Notes under the pieces: generated by a model
Seen by the model: the letters and a program-made list of their open reading frames with translations, nothing else
The model's database searches: none
What the model was told of the DNA's origin: nothing
Shown here: positions 1-5,022 of the stretch, in pieces
How positions within the stretch are numbered: position 1 is the first letter of the stretch
Layout: every line of letters begins with the position of its first letter
Made by a program: the position numbers and the translations under genes
NCBI GenBank assembly: GCA_046596055.1
Contig: JBKJNH010000244.1
Coordinates: 1-5,022, forward strand
Reading direction: 5' to 3'
Source: JANPEF01 sp046596055
Lineage (GTDB): Bacteria > Eisenbacteria > RBG-16-71-46 > DASYSL01
DNA: 5,022 bases

Positions 1-1
1 T

Positions 2-193
2 CTTGGCGCGCTCGCGCTGATGCTCGCGGTCTATCGCACGCTGCGTGGCGCGCCGCCGACGCCGATCGAAGCGCCGGAGTTGCGCGGTCGCGAGTGGTGG
101 TTCGTCGCAGGAATCGCGATCACGCTCGTATTCCTCGCCGCACTCGATCCGCCGCTTGGCGGGCTGGGCGGGATGTGGCCGGTGGCGCCGTGA
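2..193 (+). CDS. nuoM: NuoM-like complex I subunit, C-terminal end (5' truncated by window)
   Basis: Only the last 63 codons and the TGA stop are present. The visible protein starts inside a hydrophobic helix (LGALALMLAVYRTLRG). A short polar stretch with ELRGRE follows, then a final membrane helix (WWFVAGIAITLVFLAAL) and a short tail ending MWPVAP. A helix ending in a Tyr-Arg-type motif, a loop with an L-x-x-R-E element and a last helix followed by a proline is how NuoM/MrpD-type antiporter-like subunits usually end. The next gene, a NuoN-like protein, starts within this stop codon (GTGA, 190-193), which is the normal nuoM-nuoN order. In complex I, NuoM is one of three antiporter-like membrane subunits thought to move protons. 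None of its functional residues lie in the visible part, so it could equally be another member of the proton-conducting transporter family. The assignment rests mainly on context and on this tail. Confidence 0.6.
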   Translation, partial: LGALALMLAVYRTLRGAPPTPIEAPELRGREWWFVAGIAITLVFLAALDPPLGGLGGMWPVAP

Positions 194-1611
194 GCGGGCG
201 CCTGCTCGACCGCCTCGGCGCCCTGATCCACGCCGTGCTCGCGCTCGCGCTGGTCGGTGTCGGGGTCACCGCGCTCACCCGGATCGGCGCGCCCGCCGTG
301 CTCGATCCCACCGGGATGTGGCTCGACGACGGATGGTCGCGCGTCGCGCGCGGCGCGCTGTGCGTCATCACCGGGATCTCGGCGCTGGGCCTGGTGCGCG
401 TGCGGGGGCTGCGCCGCCTCGGAGCCGGGATCCTGCTCGCGATCGCCGCGCTCGGACTCTCGTTCGCCGCCGGCGCGCAGGACGTGCGCGCGCTGTGGGC
501 GGGGCCGGCGCTCGCAGCGGTCGCGGCCCCGCTGGCGATCGTCCTCGGCGACGATCGGCGCCATGCCGCGCGCCATGCATTCGCGGCGTTCCTGCTCGGC
601 GCTCTGGCCTGTGGACTGCTAGGGGCGGCCTTGGTGACCCTCGCCGCGCTGGCCGGCTCGACGCACCTGGTCGAGATCGGGTTCCTGATCGGACGCTTTG
701 CCGACGTGGGGCCGCTCGCCTTGACCGCGGTCCGCGTCGCCGTGGTCGCGGCGGCGATCCTCGCGGCGTGGGCGCCGTTTCACCTCGCCACTCCCGAGCT
801 GTGGGGCGAAGGCTCTGCGCCCGTTGCGGGCTGGCTTGCCATCGCGTGGCCGTGGGCCGGGTGGAGCCTCGTCGTGCGCCTTTCGACCGGGCTCGCGCCG
901 GCGCTCGAGGCGTGGAGCTTCGATGCGGCCGCCGCGGTCAGCATCTTCCTCGTGCTCGGCGCGATCGTTCCGGCGCTGGCCGCGCTCGCCGAGGAGCGCG
1001 CAGGGCGGCTCCTCGCCCTTCTCGCCGTGGGGACCTCTTCCGAACTGCTGCTCGCCATCCATGCCGGCGGCACCGATGGCGGCGTGGTCGCCGTGGGGCT
1101 GCTTGGCTACGGGCTTGCGTGGATCGCGACCGCCGCCGCACTTGCCGGGGTGCGCGCTTCCGCCGATGCGAACGATCCGCGCCCGCCCGACCACCTCTCC
1201 CGTCTCGCGGGCTTCGCGGCGCGGCGACCGCGGACGGCGCTCGCGGTCGCTCTGGCCGCGCTCCTGTGGGCCGGCATGCCGGGCACGTTCTCCCTGGCAG
1301 CGCGCGGCGAACTGTGGCGCGCGGCCGATGCGCCCGCGGGCCTCGTGTTGCTCGTCGTCGCCGGCGGCGGATTCCTGCGCGTGCTCGCCGTGGGGCGACT
1401 GGTGCGGACGCTGTGGTTCCGCGCTCCAGCTCCGCCGGAGGCGATCCCCGGACCGGGCACTTCTGCGGCGCTCAACCTGACGTTCAGTGCAACCTCACGC
1501 TGGACACTCGCATTTGTCGTCGCCATGGCCGCCGAGTTCGGGCTGGGGCTGTTCGCGCCGGGGCTGCCGGCGCTCGTGCGCGCCGTCGCGGGCGCGCTGG
1601 CCGCGGGCTGA
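190..1611 (+). CDS. nuoN: NuoN-like NADH-quinone oxidoreductase subunit N, divergent
   Basis: This is a 473-residue, very hydrophobic protein of about 13-14 membrane helices, close to the usual NuoN length. The GTG start at 190 overlaps the upstream stop (GTGA), which implies translational coupling. Family landmarks seen: FAAFLLGALACGLLGAALV (131-149), matching the 'KYFLLGAF' helix of NuoN; APFHLATPELWGEGSAPV (195-212), matching 'VPFHxWTPDVYEGAPTPV'; and LLWAGMPGTFSLAAR (358-372), matching 'LAGIPPTAGFIGK'. In complex I this subunit sits in the membrane arm and is expected to translocate protons. By hand alignment the residues equivalent to E. coli NuoN E133, K217 and K247 are Ala109, Leu191 and Pro221. 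The residue equivalent to K395 is Arg372. The buried His after the 'RxLAYSSI' motif is also lost (LLALLAVGTSSE, 275-286). The frame is intact, so this is divergence and not an obvious pseudogene. An antiporter-like subunit of another complex-I-related assembly is the main alternative. Confidence 0.78.
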   Translation: MSGRLLDRLGALIHAVLALALVGVGVTALTRIGAPAVLDPTGMWLDDGWSRVARGALCVITGISALGLVRVRGLRRLGAGILLAIAALGLSFAAGAQDVRALWAGPALAAVAAPLAIVLGDDRRHAARHAFAAFLLGALACGLLGAALVTLAALAGSTHLVEIGFLIGRFADVGPLALTAVRVAVVAAAILAAWAPFHLATPELWGEGSAPVAGWLAIAWPWAGWSLVVRLSTGLAPALEAWSFDAAAAVSIFLVLGAIVPALAALAEERAGRLLALLAVGTSSELLLAIHAGGTDGGVVAVGLLGYGLAWIATAAALAGVRASADANDPRPPDHLSRLAGFAARRPRTALAVALAALLWAGMPGTFSLAARGELWRAADAPAGLVLLVVAGGGFLRVLAVGRLVRTLWFRAPAPPEAIPGPGTSAALNLTFSATSRWTLAFVVAMAAEFGLGLFAPGLPALVRAVAGALAAG

Positions 1612-1617
1612 ATCCGT

Positions 1618-1638
1618 CGGGCTGATCCCGCCAGCCTG
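1618..1638 (+). terminator. Stem-loop after nuoN, possible weak terminator
   Basis: The arms CGGGCTG (1618-1624) and CAGCCTG (1632-1638) pair over 7 bp, including one G-U, around a 7-base loop, starting 6 bases after the nuoN stop. No run of T follows, so it is not a classical intrinsic terminator. It could stall polymerase, protect the 3' end of the nuo mRNA, or be a chance pairing in GC-rich DNA. It marks the likely boundary between the nuo operon and the ccsA/hemX-hemA genes. Confidence 0.25.
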
Positions 1639-1657
1639 CCTGCGTCTGTCCGCGCCG

Positions 1658-1686
1658 TTGCCAAAACGCGCGAATTCCTGCATCTT
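1658..1686 (+). promoter_or_regulatory. Candidate promoter for ccsA/hemX-hemA, possibly leaderless
   Basis: TTGCCA (1658-1663) matches 5 of 6 bases of the sigma70 -35 box. It is followed by a 17-base spacer and CATCTT (1681-1686), which matches TATAAT at 3 positions including the conserved second A and last T. The spacer contains an AT-richer pocket (CCAAAACG, CGAATTCC), unusual in this window. A start 7 bases past the -10 box would fall on the A of the ATG at 1693, giving an mRNA without a leader. That would fit the lack of any Shine-Dalgarno sequence in front of this gene. The weak -10 match keeps confidence low. Confidence 0.28.
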
Positions 1687-1692
1687 CGGCCC

Positions 1693-2523
1693 ATGATCGA
1701 AGGTCTGCTCGTGGTGCTGCGCTGGGCGGGCGTCGCCCTGGCGACGGTGGCGAGTGTGGCCTACATCCGGGGGCTCGCCGCAGCCGGCGCGGGGCCCGCC
1801 ACCGCCTCCCCTGCACGTCTCGTGTTCGCCGCCGTCCTGTGCTTCACGGGCGCGCTGCTCGTGCGCGCGTTCGAGCTGGGGACGGTGCCGCTGGTCACCT
1901 CGTTCGAGGCGCTCCTCTTCTACGCGTGGCTGCTGCTCGTCGTGTTCCTCGGGCTCGTGCGGCCCGAGGCGCGACGGACGATGGGCGCGTTCCTCGTTCC
2001 GCTGGCCACGATCCTCGCCGCCACCGCCGCCGCGTTCATGGCGCCGCCGGCGCCGGTGAGCACGCTGTTTCACAATCCGCTGTTCGTGCTCCACACGGTG
2101 ACCGTGTTCCTCGGCTACTCGGCGCTGTCGGTCGCGTTCTGCGCCGGCGTCATGTACCTGCTGCTGTTCGACGAGATCGCGCACAAGCGGGTGGGCCGGA
2201 TGTTCGCGCGGCTCCCTTCGCTCGACGACCTCGATCGGCTCGGCCATCGCACCGTCGTGCTGGGCTTCGGGCTCCTGACCGCGGGCATCGTCGCGGGCAT
2301 GGTGTGGGCGCGCGTCGAGTGGAACGTGCTCTACGTGTGGGAGGCGAAGGGCGTGTGGACGCTGCTGTCGTGGTCGGTCTATCTCGCCTACCTCGGGACG
2401 CGCGCCTTCGCGGGTTGGCAGGGCGCCCGCGCCGCGTGGCTCGCCGCCCTCGGGTTCGTGCTCTCGGTCGGGACGTTCCTCGGCACGAACCTCTTCCTCG
2501 GCTCCGGCCGACACGTGTTCTAG
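1693..2523 (+). CDS. ccsA: CcsA/HemX-family cytochrome c assembly membrane protein
   Basis: This 276-residue protein has about eight membrane helices (roughly 4-24, 42-60, 68-90, 97-117, 129-158, 187-207, 221-240, 247-268). It belongs to the CcsA/CcmC/HemX heme-handling superfamily. Visible family features are His134 in helix 5 (FVLHTVTVFLGYSAL), His185 before helix 6, a tryptophan-rich external segment (VEWNVLYVWEAKGVWTLLSW, 208-227) leading into SVYLAYLGTR, and a C-terminal GSGRHVF resembling the family's G-x-H-S-Y/F end. CcsA proteins carry heme across the membrane for attachment to apocytochrome c. HemX proteins are encoded beside hemA and in Bacillus lower HemA levels. The position 9 bases before hemA and the length favour a HemX-type role, and no ccsB/resB partner is in the window. 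The motif is WEAK where the family usually has WDPK, and the middle Trp is Tyr214. ATG 1693 is chosen because helix 1 follows at once; there is no upstream Shine-Dalgarno sequence. Confidence 0.85.
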   Translation: MIEGLLVVLRWAGVALATVASVAYIRGLAAAGAGPATASPARLVFAAVLCFTGALLVRAFELGTVPLVTSFEALLFYAWLLLVVFLGLVRPEARRTMGAFLVPLATILAATAAAFMAPPAPVSTLFHNPLFVLHTVTVFLGYSALSVAFCAGVMYLLLFDEIAHKRVGRMFARLPSLDDLDRLGHRTVVLGFGLLTAGIVAGMVWARVEWNVLYVWEAKGVWTLLSWSVYLAYLGTRAFAGWQGARAAWLAALGFVLSVGTFLGTNLFLGSGRHVF

Positions 2524-2532
2524 GGGGCGCGG

Positions 2533-3891
2533 GTGGCTCACGTCGTCATCGTCGGCCTGTCGCACCACACCGCACCGCTCGACGTGCGCGAGAAGATCGC
2601 GCTGTCCCCGGACGAGCTCCCGGCGGCGCTCGCCCGCGTCCGGGCGCACGAAGGCGTGCGCGAGGCGGTGATCGTGTCGACCTGCAACCGCAGCGAGATC
2701 GTGGCGCTGACCGACACGTACCACGCCGGACGCGAGGCGCTCGCGACCGCGTTGCGCGAGATCGCCGCCGAACGCGGTCGTGGTGCGCTGCCCGACGAGT
2801 TCCTGTACCACTTCGAGGGTCCGGCCGCCGCGCGTCACCTGTTCCGCGTCGCCGGGTCGATCGACTCGATGATCGTCGGCGAGCCGCAGGTGCTGGGCCA
2901 GGTGAAGGACGCGTGGCGCGCCGCAACCGACACGCACGCGATCGGGCCGGTGCTCGATCGCCTGTTCCGCCACGCCGTCGAGGTGGGCAAGCGCGTGCGG
3001 ACCGAGACCGACATCGGCGCCTACGCGGTGTCCGTGTCGTTCGCGGCCGTCGAACTGGCGAAGAAGATCTTCGGGGCGTTGAACGGGCGCGCCGCCCTGA
3101 TCATCGGCGCCGGCGAGACCGGCGAGCTGACCATGCGGCACCTGAAGACCGCGGGCGTGACCGACCTGTGGGTCGCCAACCGCACGCCGGCCGCCGCCGC
3201 AGCGCTGGCCGCCGAACTGGAGGGTCGCGCGATCGCGCTCGCCGAACTGCCCGCCGCGCTGGCCAAGGTCGACGTGGTGGTTTCCTCGACGGGAGCACCC
3301 GAGCCGATCCTCCACCGCGCCGAGATCGAGCGCGCGATGAAGGAGCGCAAGGGCCGGCCGCTGTTCCTCGTCGACATCGCGGTGCCCCGCGACATCGAGG
3401 CGGCGTGCGGGCAGGTCTACAATGTGTTCCTCTACGACATCGACGAGCTGGGCCGGGCGGTCGCCGGCAACCGCGAACGCCGCGAGGCCGAGGCCGAGCG
3501 GGCGGGTGCCATCGTCGGCGAGGAGACGGCGCGCTTCGAGGAGTGGTTCTCCGGACTCGACGCGGTGCCGACGATCGTCGCGCTGAAGGCGCACGTCGAG
3601 GGGCTGCGCGACGTGGAGACGACGCGCTTCCTGAAGAAGCTGGAGCATCTTTCGGAGAAGGACCGGGCGACCGTGGTGCAGTTGGGGGAGGCGCTGGCGA
3701 ACAAGGTCCTGCACGGCCCGGTGACGCAGCTGCGGCACGTGGGGGCGGGGGAGCGTGGGATCGCGCTCGCGGGCGCGCTGCGCTACCTGTTCCGACTGGA
3801 CGAGGGGACTGGCGCCGGGTCGGCGGCGGCAAATGCGGCCGGGCCGGCGGACGACGAAGGGAAGAGTGCGCCGCCTAGGAATCGAACCTAG
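2533..3891 (+). CDS. hemA: Glutamyl-tRNA reductase
   Basis: HemA reduces glutamate carried on tRNA-Glu to glutamate-1-semialdehyde with NADPH. This is the first committed step of heme and other tetrapyrrole synthesis by the C5 route in the cytoplasm. The 452-residue protein shows the full architecture. The N-terminal catalytic domain has VGLSHHTAPLDVRE (7-20) and STCNRSE with the nucleophile Cys51. His102 lies in AARHLFRVAGSIDSMIVGE, followed by GEPQVLGQVK (116-125). The NADPH-binding Rossmann domain has IIGAGETGEL (190-199), VANRT (214-218) and DIAVPRDIE (281-289). The helical dimerisation domain runs from about 315 to 425, ending LRYLFRLDEG. A GTG start with GGGGG (2523-2527) just upstream gives MAHVVIVGLSHHTAPL, the expected N terminus. 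It lies 9 bases after ccsA/hemX and is probably cotranscribed with it. The last ~28 residues are a low-complexity Ala/Gly/acidic tail beyond the family core. The final 25 bases overlap the tRNA-Lys gene on the other strand. No hemC follows, although hemA is often next to it. Confidence 0.97.
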   Translation: MAHVVIVGLSHHTAPLDVREKIALSPDELPAALARVRAHEGVREAVIVSTCNRSEIVALTDTYHAGREALATALREIAAERGRGALPDEFLYHFEGPAAARHLFRVAGSIDSMIVGEPQVLGQVKDAWRAATDTHAIGPVLDRLFRHAVEVGKRVRTETDIGAYAVSVSFAAVELAKKIFGALNGRAALIIGAGETGELTMRHLKTAGVTDLWVANRTPAAAAALAAELEGRAIALAELPAALAKVDVVVSSTGAPEPILHRAEIERAMKERKGRPLFLVDIAVPRDIEAACGQVYNVFLYDIDELGRAVAGNRERREAEAERAGAIVGEETARFEEWFSGLDAVPTIVALKAHVEGLRDVETTRFLKKLEHLSEKDRATVVQLGEALANKVLHGPVTQLRHVGAGERGIALAGALRYLFRLDEGTGAGSAAANAAGPADDEGKSAPPRNRT

Positions 3892-3939
3892 AACCTAGTG
3901 ATTAAGAGTCACTTGCTCTGCCAATTGAGCTAGCGGCGC
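3867..3939 (-). tRNA. tRNA-Lys (anticodon CUU)
   Basis: The reverse strand folds into a complete 73-base cloverleaf. The acceptor stem is GCGCCGC/GCGGCGC (7 bp, perfect). The D stem is GCTC/GAGC with loop AATTGGCA. The anticodon stem is AGTGA/TCACT (5 bp, perfect) with loop CTCTTAA, which places CTT at 3904-3906, reading the lysine codon AAG. The variable loop has 5 bases. The T stem is CTAGG/CCTAG with loop TTCGATT, and the discriminator is A at 3867. CCA is not encoded: CTC follows the discriminator, so CCA must be added after transcription. The gene converges on hemA and shares 25 bases with it. No T-rich terminator is seen just past its 3' end, inside hemA. Confidence 0.97.
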
Positions 3940-4002
3940 GCGGGCTTCATCGAGGATCGTGCGAGGAGCCGGCGCGAGGCGTCGGCGGCACGAGGCAGCG
4001 CG

Positions 4003-4032
4003 AATCTATCGTCGGGCCCACGGGCCCGTCAA
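4003..4032 (-). promoter_or_regulatory. Likely sigma70-type promoter of tRNA-Lys
   Basis: Read on the - strand, TTGACG (4032-4027) matches the -35 consensus at 5 of 6 bases. After an 18-base spacer, TAGATT (4008-4003) matches the -10 consensus at 4 of 6. Initiation would be near 3996, leaving a leader of about 57 bases before the mature tRNA 5' end, to be removed by RNase P. The bases between the -10 box and the predicted start are GC-rich (CGCGCTG). Such discriminators are typical of stable-RNA promoters under growth-rate or stringent control, but that control is inferred here. The spacer contains a perfect GC palindrome. Confidence 0.5.
4013..4028. repeat. Perfect 7-bp inverted repeat in the tRNA-Lys promoter spacer
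   Basis: The sequence is cgggcccacgggcccg: arms CGGGCCC and GGGCCCG around a central AC. It sits between the proposed -10 and -35 boxes of the tRNA promoter and overlaps the -35 by two bases. It could be a protein-binding dyad, a supercoiling-sensitive spacer, or, read on the + strand, a hairpin limiting hemA readthrough toward vanZ. No T run follows it, and short GC palindromes are common in DNA of this composition. Confidence 0.5.
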
Positions 4033-4100
4033 GGCGAAAGACGCCGGAACACGGCGAGGGGAGGGCGCAGGCCCTGGCACGACGCGGAACGTTTCTCAGG

Positions 4101-4475
4101 GTGTTTCTGCGATACTGGCTGCCCGTCCTCGTCTACGTCTCGATCATCTTCGCAGTGTCGTCGATCGCGAACCTGACGCCGCCGGTCCGCTGGAAGAACG
4201 CGGACAAGCTGTCGCATCTGATCGAGTACTCGGCGCTGGGGTTCCTGCTGGTGCGCGCCTTCTTCGGCTCGCGCATCTTCAGCGCGCTGCTGCCCTGCGC
4301 GCTGTTCGCTGTCGCGGCGGGGCTGGCCACCGGTCTGGCCGACGAGATCTTCCAGGCGGGCATCGTGGGGCGCGTCTCGAGCGTCGAGGACTTCCGCGCC
4401 GACGCGCTCGGCGTCGTGATCGGGACGGTGCTGTACGCGCTGGCCAAGCAGGCGCACGCGTTGGTGCGCAATTGA
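4101..4475 (+). CDS. VanZ-family small membrane protein
   Basis: This is a 124-residue protein with about four membrane helices (roughly 5-22, 41-56, 60-79, 100-115), a usual size for single-domain VanZ proteins. Its conserved polar pattern matches the VanZ-like family: D35-K-x-x-H39 with Tyr43 (NADKLSHLIEYSALG), then DEIFQ (81-85), Arg91 and Asp97 (GRVSSVEDFRADALGVVIG). VanZ was named for low-level teicoplanin resistance in a vancomycin-resistance transposon. Most relatives, like this one, lie outside resistance clusters and have no known biochemical function, so no resistance role should be inferred. GTG 4101 fits the expected N terminus (FLRYWLPVLVY), although no well-spaced Shine-Dalgarno sequence precedes it. 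A purine-rich GAGGGGAGGG at 4056-4065 is too far away. I see no clear promoter on this strand in 3940-4100. The gene ends 13 bases before hisS and is probably cotranscribed with it. Confidence 0.88.
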   Translation: MFLRYWLPVLVYVSIIFAVSSIANLTPPVRWKNADKLSHLIEYSALGFLLVRAFFGSRIFSALLPCALFAVAAGLATGLADEIFQAGIVGRVSSVEDFRADALGVVIGTVLYALAKQAHALVRN

Positions 4476-4477
4476 CG

Positions 4478-4483
4478 AAGGAG
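4478..4483 (+). promoter_or_regulatory. Shine-Dalgarno site of hisS
   Basis: AAGGAG lies 5 bases before the hisS ATG, between the vanZ stop and the hisS start. It is the only near-consensus ribosome-binding site in the window and it fixes the hisS start. It also shows that the organism uses Shine-Dalgarno initiation, which makes its absence before the ccsA/hemX gene more notable. Confidence 0.85.
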
Positions 4484-4488
4484 TGGCG

Positions 4489-5022
4489 ATGAAGTTCCAG
4501 GTCCCGCGCGGAACGTTCGACGTGATGCCCGACGAGGCCGCACCCTGGCAGGCTCTCGAGGCGCGCGCGCGCGCCGTCTCGGCCGCCTCGGGCTACCGCG
4601 AGGTCCGCACGCCGATCTTCGAGGCGACCGAGCTGTTCCTCCGTGGCGTCGGCGAGACGACGGACATCGTCTCCAAGGAGATGTACACGTTCGCGGACCG
4701 CAAGGGTCGCTCGCTGACGCTGCGACCCGAGGGCACCGCCGGCGTGATGCGCGCGCTCGTCGAGCACGGCGTGGCGCAGGCCGGCCGCATCCACCGCCTG
4801 TGGTACGTCGGGCCCATGTTCCGGTACGACCGCCCGCAGGCCGGCCGCTACCGCCAGTTCCACCAGTGGGGCGCCGAGTGCGTGGGCAGCGCGCACCCTT
4901 CGGCCGACGTCGAGATCATCCTGCTGCTCGTGGACTTCCTCGCCTCGCTGGGGCTGACCGACACGACCGTGCAGTTGAACTCGGTGGGGCACCCCGGCTG
5001 CCGCCCGGCGTACCAGGAGAAG
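4489..5022 (+). CDS. hisS: Histidyl-tRNA synthetase, N-terminal 178 residues (cut by window end)
   Basis: HisS charges tRNA-His with histidine using ATP, in the cytoplasm. The visible part is the class II catalytic core. It opens with KFQVPRGTFDVMPDE (2-16), followed by motif 1 around GYREVRTPIFE (36-46). Next come GETTDIVSKEMYTF (55-68) and the ATP/histidine-binding LRPEGTAG (78-85). Motif 2 is GPMFRYDRPQAGRYRQFHQW (108-127), with FRYDRP in place of the more common FRHERP. It continues into AECVGSAHPSADVEI. The start is fixed by the AAGGAG site and by the typical M-x-x-x-x-P-R-G-T beginning. The full protein is usually 410-450 residues, so more than half lies beyond the window, including the histidine-specific motifs, motif 3 and the anticodon-binding domain. 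I see no frameshift or missing core residue. Confidence 0.97.
   Translation, partial: MKFQVPRGTFDVMPDEAAPWQALEARARAVSAASGYREVRTPIFEATELFLRGVGETTDIVSKEMYTFADRKGRSLTLRPEGTAGVMRALVEHGVAQAGRIHRLWYVGPMFRYDRPQAGRYRQFHQWGAECVGSAHPSADVEIILLLVDFLASLGLTDTTVQLNSVGHPGCRPAYQEK

Noticed and set aside
190..1611. nuoN as a decayed pseudogene
   Set aside because: The frame is open over its whole length, the start is coupled to the upstream stop, the length matches the family, and fold motifs remain. Substitution of key residues alone does not show decay.
1495..3738. A 747-codon open frame on the - strand opposite ccsA/hemX and hemA
   Set aside because: Its protein is dominated by Arg, His, Gly and Ala without any domain pattern. 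It lies antisense to two clearly recognisable genes and is explained by their GC-rich third positions.
1839..3878. A 679-codon open frame on the + strand in another phase across ccsA/hemX and hemA
   Set aside because: Its composition is Arg-rich and non-protein-like, and it overlaps conserved genes in a different frame. It is a high-GC shadow.
3867..3939. tRNA-Lys as an attachment site for an integrated element
   Set aside because: There is no integrase, no repeat of the tRNA 3' end and no composition shift. Both flanks are housekeeping genes.
4033..4045. A small hairpin GGCG-AAAGA-CGCC upstream of vanZ
   Set aside because: A 4-bp stem is expected by chance in DNA of this GC content, and no T run or conserved motif accompanies it.
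4075..4090. A TGGCACG element before vanZ resembling the -24 half of a sigma54 promoter
   Set aside because: The required GC of the -12 element is absent at the proper spacing (AA is found there), so it is not a sigma54 promoter.
4101..4475. A glycopeptide-resistance gene, because of the VanZ family
   Set aside because: No vanHAX or other resistance gene is nearby. VanZ-like proteins are widespread in ordinary genomes and the family name does not imply resistance.
3959..4492. An alternative 177-codon + strand frame over vanZ, ending just inside hisS
   Set aside because: It is Arg/Gly/Ala-rich with no hydrophobic segments. The VanZ motifs are in the other frame.

Overview
The window is high-GC bacterial chromosome (roughly 70% G+C by eye). 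It is packed with housekeeping genes, nearly all on the + strand. There are six protein-coding genes, two of them cut by the window ends, and one tRNA gene on the - strand. I see no mobile element, CRISPR array, phage gene or toxin system. The lineage cannot be fixed from this stretch. The GC content, GTG starts and nuoMN / ccsA-hemX / hemA order would fit a high-GC group such as Myxococcota, Gemmatimonadota or Candidatus Eisenbacteria, but that is only a guess.

Positions 2-1611 hold two membrane-protein genes from the end of a respiratory complex I (nuo-type) operon. These are the C-terminal tail of a NuoM-like subunit and a complete NuoN-like subunit, joined by a 4-base GTGA stop/start overlap. 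The NuoN-like protein keeps the family's architecture and its signature PFH...TPE loop. By my hand alignment it has lost most of the charged residues that normally carry protons through the membrane. This is the most unusual feature of the window.

Positions 1612-1692 form a short junction with a stem-loop and a possible promoter. The promoter is placed so that transcription would start at the ATG of the next gene. Positions 1693-3891 are a ccsA/hemX-type membrane protein followed 9 bases later by hemA, glutamyl-tRNA reductase, the first committed enzyme of C5-pathway tetrapyrrole synthesis. They are probably cotranscribed. The pair links heme supply to cytochrome c and respiratory complex assembly, which suits a location next to nuo genes.

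Positions 3867-3939 (- strand) are tRNA-Lys(CUU). It converges on hemA, and the last 25 bases of hemA are read from the antisense of the tRNA's 3' end. A good promoter for the tRNA lies at 4003-4032, with a perfect GC-rich palindrome in its spacer. Positions 4101-5022 hold a small VanZ-family membrane protein and the first 178 codons of hisS (histidyl-tRNA synthetase), 13 bases apart.

I found no convincing new multi-gene system. The observations worth following are the degenerate NuoN, the hemA/tRNA overlap, the altered tryptophan-rich motif in the CcsA/HemX protein, the possible leaderless start and the tRNA promoter palindrome.
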